A DNA stretch of 37,770 nt from Oscillospiraceae bacterium (GTDB taxonomy: Bacteria > Bacillota > Clostridia > Oscillospirales > Oscillospiraceae). The DNA lies in the NCBI GenBank assembly GCA_017439805.1, contig JAFSIK010000012.1, positions 1 to 37,770 on the forward strand, written 5' to 3'. The position numbers and the translations under genes are program-made. Shown here in pieces: positions 14,551 to 21,939 of this stretch (within the stretch, counting starts at the first letter, position 1; each line of letters begins with the position of its first letter). Below the pieces are notes generated by a model, which was given only the letters and a program-made list of their open reading frames with translations, had not been told where the DNA came from and searched no databases.

Positions 14551-16464
14551 ATGAAAAAAGTCAGATTTTTCGGTCTGCTGATGGCGCTGCTCATTGCCGT
14601 AAGCGCTTTCTGTCCCGCCATGGCCGCACCGGAAGGCGGCCGGCAGGCCACCATCCTTTTCACCCACGACATGCACTCCCATCTTATGAGCGCCACGGAC
14701 GAAAGCGGCGCCTCCTACGGCGGCTACGCAAAACTCAAAACCGTAATTGACGGGCAGAAGGCTCTTCACCCCGACGCACTTCTGGTGGACGGCGGCGACA
14801 TCGCAATGGGTACTCTTTTTCAGACCGCATTCTCCACCGACGCCACGGAGCTTCGCATCATGGGCGCCACGGGCTACGACGTAACCACCTTCGGCAACCA
14901 CGAGTACGACTACCGCGCCCAGGGTCTGGCGGATATGCTCAACGCCGCCCTTGACAGCGGAGAGCCTCTGCCTCAGATAGTCGAGGCAAACTACTTTCCT
15001 CCCCTTCAGGGACAGGAAGGCTACGGTGCGGACTCTCAGGCAGTGTGGGACGCTTTTGAGCGCTACGGAGTGAAGGAATACACCGTGATAGAGCGTGGAG
15101 GCGTGAATTTTGCCGTTTTTGGCATATTCGGCCATGACGCGGACGACTGCGCGCCCATGTCCGGTATGATTCTCCAGGATCCTGTCGAAACCGCCAAGGA
15201 AGTGGTTGCAAAAATCCAGGCCGAGGTGGATGGCCCCAGGGTCATTGTCTGCCTGTCCCACAGCGGCACCACGGATAATCCCAAAACCTCCGAGGATGAG
15301 ATACTTGCCGAAAAGGTTGACGGCATCGATGTTATCGTTTCCGGACACACCCACACCACTCTTGACCAACCCATAAAGGTTAACGACACTTATATCGTAT
15401 CCTGCGGTGAATACAGCAAAAATCTGGGCGTCATTACCCTCGACATGAGCGGGGACAGTCTCACTCTGGCGGACTACGAGCTGATTGCCATCGACAGCAG
15501 CGTTGCAGAGGACAAAGAACTGGCCGAACGCATTGACGGTTACAAGGATCTTGTTGCAGAAAGCTATCTTTCTCAATTCGGATACACCGACTACGACCAG
15601 GTCATCGGCTACAATCCCTACGAGTTTGACAGTCTCTCTCAGCTTAATGAGCACAAGGAGGCCACTCTGGGCAATCTGATCGCCGACTCCTACCTGTGGG
15701 CGGTACAGCAGGCCGAGGGCGACAGCTATGTCCCCGTGGACTTCGCTCTTACCGCAAACGGCGTTATCCGCGAATCCTTCGCCGTGGGCGATATCACCGT
15801 TTCCGACGTATTCAACGTGTCCTCCCTTGGCATCGGCGCCGACGGGGTGCCGGGTTATCCCCTCATCTCCGTCTACATCACCGGTGAGGATCTGAAAAAC
15901 GCTTTTGAGGTGGACGCTTCCGTCACCTCCATTATGAGTGCGGCTCAGCTGTATTTCACCGGCATGACCTTTGAATACAACCCCAACCGGATGATTTTCA
16001 ACAAGGTCACAGACTGCGCGCAGGTTCTGCCCGACGGCACTCTGGCAGAGATTGAAAACGACAAACTCTACAGAGTTGTCACTGGCCTTTACTGCGGACA
16101 GATGCTGGGCGCAGTCGAGGGCAAAACCTTTGGTATTCTGAACATCGCTCCCCGTGACGCAAACGGAAATGAAATCGATACGGCTGACCTTGAAAGCTAT
16201 ATTATTCACGACCAAAACGGCAGAGAGATAAAAGAATGGTATGCCCTTGCCTCCTACATTGAAGATATGGGCACCATGGACCAGCGCTACGCAGGCCCCG
16301 AGGGCCGCAAGGTGGCACAGCCCAGCTGGAACCCTGTCAAGCTCCTTAAGGGCGCAAACTTCATTACCCTTATCGTTCTGGCTGTTATCATTATCCTTAT
16401 TGTGGTCATTGTTCTTATCATCCGCGCCGTGGTACGAAAAGTTCGAAAGAAAAAACGCAAATAA
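14551..16464 (+). CDS. Surface-anchored 5'-nucleotidase / UshA-family metallophosphoesterase
   Basis: The 637-residue protein has a signal peptide (to about AMAA, residue 26), a calcineurin-like phosphoesterase domain with D40/H42 (THDMHSHL), D83 (VDGGD), N116-H117-E118 (TFGNHEYD), the SHSGTTD and SGHTHT metal loops, a 5'-nucleotidase C-terminal domain from about residue 335 (KEATLGNLIADSYLW, FALTANGVIRESF), and a C-terminal membrane helix followed by a very basic tail (RKVRKKKRK). It would hydrolyse nucleotides or related phosphoesters outside the membrane, releasing nucleoside and phosphate. The terminal helix replaces the LPxTG anchor often seen in Gram-positive relatives. It is the last gene of the DUF5058-M20 unit. 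Confidence 0.92.
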   Translation: MKKVRFFGLLMALLIAVSAFCPAMAAPEGGRQATILFTHDMHSHLMSATDESGASYGGYAKLKTVIDGQKALHPDALLVDGGDIAMGTLFQTAFSTDATELRIMGATGYDVTTFGNHEYDYRAQGLADMLNAALDSGEPLPQIVEANYFPPLQGQEGYGADSQAVWDAFERYGVKEYTVIERGGVNFAVFGIFGHDADDCAPMSGMILQDPVETAKEVVAKIQAEVDGPRVIVCLSHSGTTDNPKTSEDEILAEKVDGIDVIVSGHTHTTLDQPIKVNDTYIVSCGEYSKNLGVITLDMSGDSLTLADYELIAIDSSVAEDKELAERIDGYKDLVAESYLSQFGYTDYDQVIGYNPYEFDSLSQLNEHKEATLGNLIADSYLWAVQQAEGDSYVPVDFALTANGVIRESFAVGDITVSDVFNVSSLGIGADGVPGYPLISVYITGEDLKNAFEVDASVTSIMSAAQLYFTGMTFEYNPNRMIFNKVTDCAQVLPDGTLAEIENDKLYRVVTGLYCGQMLGAVEGKTFGILNIAPRDANGNEIDTADLESYIIHDQNGREIKEWYALASYIEDMGTMDQRYAGPEGRKVAQPSWNPVKLLKGANFITLIVLAVIIILIVVIVLIIRAVVRKVRKKKRK

Positions 16465-16467
16465 GCG

Positions 16468-16496
16468 AAACCGCCGGTTTAAACCGGCGGTTTTTT
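16468..16496 (+). terminator. Terminator of the DUF5058-M20-nucleotidase operon
   Basis: AAACCGCCGGTTT is followed immediately by its exact complement AAACCGGCGGTTT and a run of T (16491-16496). It lies 4 bases past the nucleotidase stop. Confidence 0.92.
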
Positions 16497-16514
16497 AATT
16501 CTACTTTTCGTTTG

Positions 16515-16543
16515 TTGTGCTGCACCGCCTGTTTTGGTAAAAT
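16515..16543 (+). promoter_or_regulatory. Promoter of the XRE regulator gene
   Basis: TTGTGC (16515-16520), 17 bases, then TGG-extended TAAAAT (16538-16543). Start of transcription should be about 20 bases upstream of the GGAGG ribosome site. Confidence 0.65.
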
Positions 16544-16570
16544 AAAACTACAAAATTTACGGAGGACCGT

Positions 16571-17338
16571 ATGGACAAAAGCAAAACCGGCGCGCTGATT
16601 GCCGAGTTAAGAAAAGAAAAGGGGTTTACCCAGAAACAGCTGGCAGAGCTGCTGCACGTTTCCGACAGGACGGTAAGCAAATGGGAACGGGGCGCGGGAT
16701 TTCCCGATGTGGGTTTACTGGAGGCTCTGGCGGATACGCTTGGTTTGTCTGTGGTGGAGCTTATATCCGGCGAGCGGTCGGAGCTGCCAACGGAAAAAAA
16801 CGTACGCCGGGCAATCTCTTCCATCGGCGAACACGTAAAGCACCGGCTTTGGATGCGCATCGGGCAGGTGCTCGGCGGCATCGTAATCGCAATAATGTTC
16901 TGCTATGTAATGTTTGCGATTTTGGATCACAGCGGCGCTTTCAGAGAGGAGATTTATCTGGAAATTCCCGCCGGGGTTTATATCGACGGCGTCAGAACAG
17001 AGGACACGAGCGTTATAATCGACGGCAGTGTTTCCCGTCTTAAAGACAAAAATTTCTGGGGTCGCTTTGCCGTGGAAGCCATTGAAAAAACCACCCGGGA
17101 TTACGTGAAAGCCGCGGTTTATCGCAACGCCTACGGCGACGGACTGCACGGGCTTGAATACTATGTAACCGGCGAACTCTGGATAGAAAACAGCAAGGCC
17201 GTTCCGGAAAGCAGCATTTACATTTCCGAGGATATGACTGCCTTTGCCTTTCAACTGGCAGACGGACGCATCATCGCCACAAGCGACGCGCTGGCGGCTC
17301 TGCGGCAGCTTGGCTGGAACTATCCGCTGGATTTTTAA
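16571..17338 (+). CDS. Membrane-bound XRE-family regulator
   Basis: The 255-residue protein has an N-terminal Cro/CI helix-turn-helix (residues 5-62: GALIAELRKEKGFTQKQLAE, then SDRTVSKWERGAGFPDVGLL), a linker, one membrane helix at about 97-117 (IGQVLGGIVIAIMFCYVMFA), and an extracytoplasmic beta-rich domain of 135 residues that I do not recognise. The layout suggests a one-component sensor whose outer domain controls DNA binding at the membrane. It has its own promoter and terminator and no obvious target beyond its neighbours. GGAGG lies 6 bases before the ATG. Confidence 0.85.
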   Translation: MDKSKTGALIAELRKEKGFTQKQLAELLHVSDRTVSKWERGAGFPDVGLLEALADTLGLSVVELISGERSELPTEKNVRRAISSIGEHVKHRLWMRIGQVLGGIVIAIMFCYVMFAILDHSGAFREEIYLEIPAGVYIDGVRTEDTSVIIDGSVSRLKDKNFWGRFAVEAIEKTTRDYVKAAVYRNAYGDGLHGLEYYVTGELWIENSKAVPESSIYISEDMTAFAFQLADGRIIATSDALAALRQLGWNYPLDF

Positions 17339-17343
17339 ACGAA

Positions 17344-17374
17344 GCCCCCGGGCAAATCGCCCGGGGGTCTTCTT
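17344..17374. terminator. Terminator between the XRE and rhodanese genes
   Basis: CCCCCGGGC (17345-17353) pairs with GCCCGGGGG (17359-17367), followed on the plus strand by TCTTCTTTTA. It serves the XRE gene and, less ideally, the convergent rhodanese gene. Confidence 0.8.
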
Positions 17375-17788
17375 TTATTTTTCGATTTCATAAGGCCAGT
17401 CTATGATGCCGCCAAACTCCTTGATATTGGTATAACCAATCTGAGCCAGAGCGTCGGCTGCAAGCTTACTGCGGCGTCCGCTGCGGCAGTATACAAGTAT
17501 AAGCTGGCCTTTATCGGGCAGTTCTTCCTCCGCCCGCCGTGCTATTTCCGTATCCGGGATAAGCACGGCACCGGGGATATGCCCCTCGTCATACTCGCTC
17601 TGTGTACGCACATCGACAATAACATAGTCTTCGGCGCTGTCCATAAGCTTCTTTGCCTCTTCGGCAGTGATGGACACGTAATACGCCGGCGCCTGAGGCT
17701 GAGCCGGCGTTTCCTCCTGCACCTGACCACAGCCGGCAAAAAGCATCGTCAGCGCCAGTGCCGGGATAAAAAATTTAAGTTTTTTCAT
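17375..17788 (-). CDS. Rhodanese-domain lipoprotein
   Basis: The 137-residue product has a lipoprotein signal (lipobox LFAGC, modified cysteine C20), a short Pro/Gln/Glu-rich linker and one rhodanese domain with catalytic cysteine in YCRSGRRS followed by ADALAQIGYTNIKEFGGI. It is probably tethered outside the membrane and handles sulfane sulfur or another thiol chemistry. It is the last gene of the leftward string deformylase - rhodanese, 9 bases after the deformylase stop. Confidence 0.88.
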   Translation of the reverse strand: MKKLKFFIPALALTMLFAGCGQVQEETPAQPQAPAYYVSITAEEAKKLMDSAEDYVIVDVRTQSEYDEGHIPGAVLIPDTEIARRAEEELPDKGQLILVYCRSGRRSKLAADALAQIGYTNIKEFGGIIDWPYEIEK

Positions 17789-17797
17789 ATCGTCTCC

Positions 17798-18208
17798 TTA
17801 AATTATTATGCCGTCGCAGTGATCGATCTCGTGCTGGATTATCTGGGCGCTAAAGCCGGTAAAGGTTTTCAGGCGGGTCTGAAATTTTTCGTTCTGATAC
17901 TGCACCTTGATGCTTTTGTACCGCTTAGCGGGGCGGGTGCCCGCAAGGGACAGGCATCCCTCCTCCGCCCTGTAGGGATCGGATTTTTTCACGATCTCCG
18001 GATTGAACATAACCATATATTCTCCGGCGTTATCAAAAGCAATAATACGCTTTGACACACCGATCATATTGGCCGCCATGCCAACGCAGCCTTCCTTGTG
18101 GAATTTCAGCGTTTCCAGCAGATCGGCGGCAATTTCAAGGTCAGCAGGGGTGGCGTTTTCAGACTTAAGTGCCAAAAACGCCTCGTCTTTCATTATTTCA
18201 CGAACCAT
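17798..18208 (-). CDS. Peptide deformylase-like protein, short atypical form
   Basis: The 136-residue protein keeps two of three deformylase motifs: EGCLS (residues 83-87, metal ligand C85) and QHEIDH (125-130; H126, E127, H130). Motif 1, normally G-x-G-x-A-A-x-Q, reads CVGMAANM, so the first Gly is Cys and the catalytic Gln is Met. Such second-type deformylase-like proteins occur in Firmicutes beside a canonical enzyme and may have reduced or different activity. The ATG directly follows the TGA of the upstream acidic protein; a second ATG five codons later is also possible. Family call is sure, activity uncertain. Confidence 0.85.
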   Translation of the reverse strand: MVREIMKDEAFLALKSENATPADLEIAADLLETLKFHKEGCVGMAANMIGVSKRIIAFDNAGEYMVMFNPEIVKKSDPYRAEEGCLSLAGTRPAKRYKSIKVQYQNEKFQTRLKTFTGFSAQIIQHEIDHCDGIII

Positions 18209-18442
18209 TCAGTCACCCATTTCATCCAGCAGATCCATGATTTCATCAGCTATGTCCTCAAGTTCTTCGTGCTCGTCGGCCCAAAGCTCATACTTTTCGC
18301 TGAGCATATTTTTAGGCTCTTTTTCGTCCAGCCTGGCTATTTTCTCTTTCACCCGAGAAAGCAGCTCAATCAGCTCCTCCCTGCTCATTTCGTAAATGTC
18401 GGGAAGTTCGGCAAAATCGGAAAAATTGATTATCTCGCCCAT
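18209..18442 (-). CDS. Small acidic coiled-coil protein, unknown function
   Basis: The 77-residue product is rich in Glu, Asp and Leu and predicted to be almost fully helical (SREELIELLSRVKEKIARLD and HEELEDIADEIMDLLDEM). I do not recognise it. The open frame runs further upstream within the cyclophilin gene, but the ATG at 18442 directly follows that gene's TGA (TGATATG) and has GGTGG upstream. Its tight fit between cyclophilin and deformylase genes supports it as real. Confidence 0.65.
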   Translation of the reverse strand: MGEIINFSDFAELPDIYEMSREELIELLSRVKEKIARLDEKEPKNMLSEKYELWADEHEELEDIADEIMDLLDEMGD

Positions 18443-18443
18443 A

Positions 18444-19025
18444 TCAGCCACCGTAAACCGTTCCCCAGAAAAGGGGTTTTTCAATGCCGGTGAGCTTTTC
18501 AGGCTCACCGTATTCCGCGCCAAAGGTGTCGATTGTAACGCTGCGGATAAATTCCGGACTGCATGGGGTATTTATCTTCACCCCGGGCTCACCGGGGAAG
18601 GGTACGGGATATGTTTCCACGGACTCTATGCGGCGAAGTTCTTCAAGTCCTTCGGTTACCTTGCCGAAAATGGGGTAAGTGCCGGTTATGGCGGGACAGT
18701 CAGCCAGAGGGAAGAAAAATTCTCCGCCGGCGATATCAGGCGCGCCGTATCCGCCCAGACCAACCGTGCCGAAAACCGCCTCCATATGCTTGCCGGACTT
18801 TACATCATTGGGGATAAAATAGCAGGCTCTATCATCGTGGAAGGCATGGTAGCTCATATCCAGTACCCAGCCGGGGACAACGCGCTCAATGGGATAGCCG
18901 TTAAACACACCCTGACGGGCCAGATAAATAAAGCTCTTTACCGCGTTGGGGGCAATTTCGGGGTACATTTCGATTTTTATCACGGCTCCGGAAGCCATGG
19001 TCATTGTTGCAACAGGATTTTTCAT
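18444..19025 (-). CDS. Cyclophilin-type peptidyl-prolyl isomerase
   Basis: The 193-residue cytoplasmic protein shows the cyclophilin start (VIKIEMYPEIAPNAVKSFIY), the catalytic arginine R48 in IERVVPG, GTVGLGGYGAPDIAGGEFFF and the conserved YPIFGKVTEGLEELRRIE near the end. The usual GFMIQGGD loop is WVLDMSYHAF, so it is a divergent member. It starts at ATG 19025 behind GGAGGAGC, 10 bases after the M24 peptidase gene. Proline isomerisation next to a proline-specific peptidase and peptide transporter may assist turnover of Pro peptides, but co-transcription could be incidental. Confidence 0.85.
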   Translation of the reverse strand: MKNPVATMTMASGAVIKIEMYPEIAPNAVKSFIYLARQGVFNGYPIERVVPGWVLDMSYHAFHDDRACYFIPNDVKSGKHMEAVFGTVGLGGYGAPDIAGGEFFFPLADCPAITGTYPIFGKVTEGLEELRRIESVETYPVPFPGEPGVKINTPCSPEFIRSVTIDTFGAEYGEPEKLTGIEKPLFWGTVYGG

Positions 19026-19035
19026 AAGCTCCTCC

Positions 19036-20112
19036 TTACTGCACAACTTCAAGCTCTTTGGACAGGGAGTTGAGATTTTCATATCCTTCGTCGGTAACCA
19101 GAATAAGATCCTCGATGCGCACGCCCATCTCGCCTTCAAGGTAGATGCCCGGCTCGATGGAGAAAATGTTGCCGGGAAGGGCAAGATCCGTGGCAGACAC
19201 GGAAACATCACCGTAGTCGTGGTCCTCAAGTCCGATGAAGTGACCCAGACGGTGAGTGAAATTGGGGCCGAAACCGGCCTTAGTTATCACCTCACGGGCG
19301 GCAAGATCCAGATCTCTCAGCTCCACTCCGGGGCGCACCAGATCTATAGCGGCCTGCATTGCTTCCAGCACGGTGTTGTATACCATCGCCTGCCGGTCGG
19401 TAACGGACTTGTAAAAATATGTGCGGGTCATATCCGAGCAATAGCCGCCATAGGTGCAACCGGCGTCGAACATAACGCAGTCGCCGGGTTTCAAAGCCGT
19501 TGCGTCGGGGTAATGGTGACCACTGGCGGCATTTGCGCCGAAGGCCACAAGGGGCGGGAAGCTCAGACCGTCGGCACCGAAGGATGCATAAAGCTCCTCC
19601 ATTTCTCCTGCCAGCTGAAGCTCCGTAACGCCGGGGCGGATGCGCTCTTTCAGCGCTGCCATAGCCATCTCATTTATCTTTGAGCTGCGGCGCATAAGTT
19701 CCCTCTCCTGCTCATCTTTTACGGCGCGGGCCTTGTCCACCGCCAGAGAGGCGTTTTCATAGCCTGCAGCGGCGCTGCGATCCATAAGCGGCAGCAGGAA
19801 GCGGGCGGGCAGATTTTTATCCACTCCAAGCTTTTCACCGTGGTCGATGGCGGAAAAAACATAGTCAAGATAGGGGTCGGAGTCGGAAAAGCGTACCTTC
19901 TCCACTCCCAGATCCTCTGGGACAGTTTCAAGCTGATTTATAAAAATCTTGTGGCCGCCCTTATTGTTTAAATACAGGGCATAAAAGCGCTCCATGGGTT
20001 TGATGAGTCTTCCCGTAAGATACAAAATGGAAAGTGGGTCGGTGATGAGCACCTGGGAAAGCCCCATTGCGTCAAGATTTTTCAGCACCGCGTCCACTCG
20101 GTTTTGCTTCAT
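19036..20112 (-). CDS. M24 family aminopeptidase P (Xaa-Pro peptidase)-like
   Basis: The 358-residue protein has the creatinase N-terminal domain (1-125) and the pita-bread catalytic domain with the dinuclear metal ligands D216 (MFDAG), D227 (CSDMTRTY), H291 (THRLGHFIG), E320 (FSIEPGIYL) and E334 (VRIEDL). Its expected role is removal of the N-terminal residue from peptides with proline second, in the cytoplasm. AAAGGAGG precedes the ATG. It follows hyuB, separated by a hairpin that may reduce its transcription, and lies 10 bases from the cyclophilin gene. Confidence 0.9.
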   Translation of the reverse strand: MKQNRVDAVLKNLDAMGLSQVLITDPLSILYLTGRLIKPMERFYALYLNNKGGHKIFINQLETVPEDLGVEKVRFSDSDPYLDYVFSAIDHGEKLGVDKNLPARFLLPLMDRSAAAGYENASLAVDKARAVKDEQERELMRRSSKINEMAMAALKERIRPGVTELQLAGEMEELYASFGADGLSFPPLVAFGANAASGHHYPDATALKPGDCVMFDAGCTYGGYCSDMTRTYFYKSVTDRQAMVYNTVLEAMQAAIDLVRPGVELRDLDLAAREVITKAGFGPNFTHRLGHFIGLEDHDYGDVSVSATDLALPGNIFSIEPGIYLEGEMGVRIEDLILVTDEGYENLNSLSKELEVVQ

Positions 20113-20125
20113 TGCAAAGACCTCC

Positions 20126-20163
20126 TTTTTAAAAATATGACCCGAGGGTCTCCCCTCGGGTCA
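20126..20163 (-). terminator. Terminator or attenuator between hyuB and the M24 gene
   Basis: TGACCCGAGGG (20138-20148) pairs with CCCTCGGGTCA (20153-20163); read leftward it is followed by TATTTTTA. The next ribosome site starts at once, so partial read-through into the M24 gene is likely unless a promoter was missed. Confidence 0.7.
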
Positions 20164-20184
20164 CGGTCTTTCAGAGGGAGTTTA

Positions 20185-21936
20185 TTATGCGTTGGCTGCC
20201 ATAAACTCTTTTCTTGCCTGAGTATAGCCCTTCACCTCAAAGGTAACGGGGTCAACCTCTACGCCATAGATGTCACGGGCGTCATCGGCGGTGATGTATT
20301 CATTCTTTACGTCCATTGCAACACGCTCCTCGGTTCGTGCAAGGGGATTGCCGTAGCCGCCGCCGGTACCGGTGACCATGCGGACGATGTCTCCCTTTTT
20401 CATGGGGATACGGTTGCCGGAGCCGTAGGGGCCGTCATAGCTTCCGTCGGCGCGGATAAAGTCAAAGCCGTTGGGAGAGCCGGGCATACCTCCGGCAAAG
20501 CCCCAGGCGGGTCTTTCGTGACGTCCGTAAGCGCCGCCGAAGTCCATGTAATCATTGAGAGCCTCATGGCCCAGAATCAGGCCGTAGCCGCCGCGGTATT
20601 CGCCTGCGCCGGCGTTGTTGGTATTGAGGGCATACTCGGTGATCTTGATGCCGAACTTGGATTCAAGAATCTCAACGGGAATGTTGAAAGTCTCGCCGTC
20701 GCCGGTGCAGAACTGGCAGGAGTCGCCGTCACGGTCACAGCCTGCGCCCCAACCACCAAGAGTGGGGCCTACGTTTACAAAGGGAGCGCCGGTTACGGCA
20801 TGGATACCGTTCATGCTGTATGCGCCAACGGTAAGGAAGTGTCCGGCGGTAAGCTGGCCCTTCTTTACAACGGGAGCCATTGCCTGCCAGACAAGGTCGG
20901 AAGCGTGGCTCATGGACTCATAGTAGCAGGATACGGGAGCGGGACGGATGGCGTTGAAGAGGGAGCCTTCCTCGGCAATAATCTCCAGAGGCTCGAAAAC
21001 GCCGTCGTTTACGTTCTGGCTGGGGTCGGTGCAGGCCAGGAATATGGCACGGATTGCGGAATGCAGGCCGGCGATGGCAAGGTTGATGGGGCCGCCGGTC
21101 TGCTTGTCGGTACCGGTAAAATCAACGGTCATCTTGTCGCCCTTGACGGTGATGGTCACCTGAATGTGGAAGGGGCCGTTGCCGTGAACGTCCTTGTCCA
21201 TAACGTCCTCGGCGGTGTAAACGCCGTCGGGGATCTTTTCAACCTGCTTGCGGGAATAGTCGGCGCTGTTTTTCAGCAGACGCTCGATAGCGGCACGGAC
21301 GGTGTCTGCGCCGTATTTGGCGCACAGCTCCTGAATACGCTTTTCACCGGTGCGCAGGCCGGATACGCCTGCCCACATATCACCGATGGAAAGGTCGGGG
21401 AAACGAACGTTTGCGCGGATAATATCTGCAATATCCTCGTTGAGAACGCCCTCGCTGAACAGCTTGACGCAGGGCATCTGCAGACCTTCCTGATAGATAT
21501 CGGTGGCGTTAAGAGAGAAGCCGGGGTCTTTGCCGCCCATTTCAGACCAGTGGCACTTGTTGGCGGTATAGCAGAAAATCTCGCCGTCAACGAAGATGGG
21601 CATTACGACGCCTACGTCCTGAATGTGGCTGCCGCCGCCGCCGTAGGGATCGTTGATGATAATGATGTCGCCTTCCTTAAGACGGCCGGTATTGGCCCAT
21701 TTGCGGATAACTTCCTTGACCATGGAACTGAGCATACCAAGGAAGCCGGCGCAGCCGTTGCCCTGGGTGATAAGGTTGCCCTTATCGTCGGTCAGACCGG
21801 AGGCAAAGTCCAGAGTTTCATAGATGATGGGGCTTTTGGAGGTACGGGCAATGGAAGTAAAAATTTCCTCGCCGGCTGCCAGCAGGGAGTCTTTAATGAT
21901 GTCCAGAGTGATTACATCTACATGCTTATCTGCCAT
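20185..21936 (-). CDS. hyuB: Hydantoinase B / 5-oxoprolinase beta-type subunit
   Basis: The 583-residue protein is a full-length HyuB: DVITLDIIKDSLLAAGEEIF at the start, the NDPYGGGGSHIQDV loop, TANKCHWSEMGGKDPGF, then VTGTGGGYGNPLARTEERV near the end. With HyuA it forms an enzyme that opens a cyclic amide (hydantoin, 5-oxoproline or a related lactam) using ATP. Its ATG lies 3 bases after the hyuA stop. Position behind a peptide ABC transporter suggests the substrate arrives by that route. Family assignment is certain; the true substrate cannot be deduced here. Confidence 0.92.
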   Translation of the reverse strand: MADKHVDVITLDIIKDSLLAAGEEIFTSIARTSKSPIIYETLDFASGLTDDKGNLITQGNGCAGFLGMLSSMVKEVIRKWANTGRLKEGDIIIINDPYGGGGSHIQDVGVVMPIFVDGEIFCYTANKCHWSEMGGKDPGFSLNATDIYQEGLQMPCVKLFSEGVLNEDIADIIRANVRFPDLSIGDMWAGVSGLRTGEKRIQELCAKYGADTVRAAIERLLKNSADYSRKQVEKIPDGVYTAEDVMDKDVHGNGPFHIQVTITVKGDKMTVDFTGTDKQTGGPINLAIAGLHSAIRAIFLACTDPSQNVNDGVFEPLEIIAEEGSLFNAIRPAPVSCYYESMSHASDLVWQAMAPVVKKGQLTAGHFLTVGAYSMNGIHAVTGAPFVNVGPTLGGWGAGCDRDGDSCQFCTGDGETFNIPVEILESKFGIKITEYALNTNNAGAGEYRGGYGLILGHEALNDYMDFGGAYGRHERPAWGFAGGMPGSPNGFDFIRADGSYDGPYGSGNRIPMKKGDIVRMVTGTGGGYGNPLARTEERVAMDVKNEYITADDARDIYGVEVDPVTFEVKGYTQARKEFMAANA

Positions 21937-21939
21937 GAT

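Noticed and set aside
14053..16215. A 720-codon open frame antisense to the M20 and nucleotidase genes
   Set aside because: The sense genes have intact catalytic motifs throughout; the antisense product has no recognisable motif or start signal.
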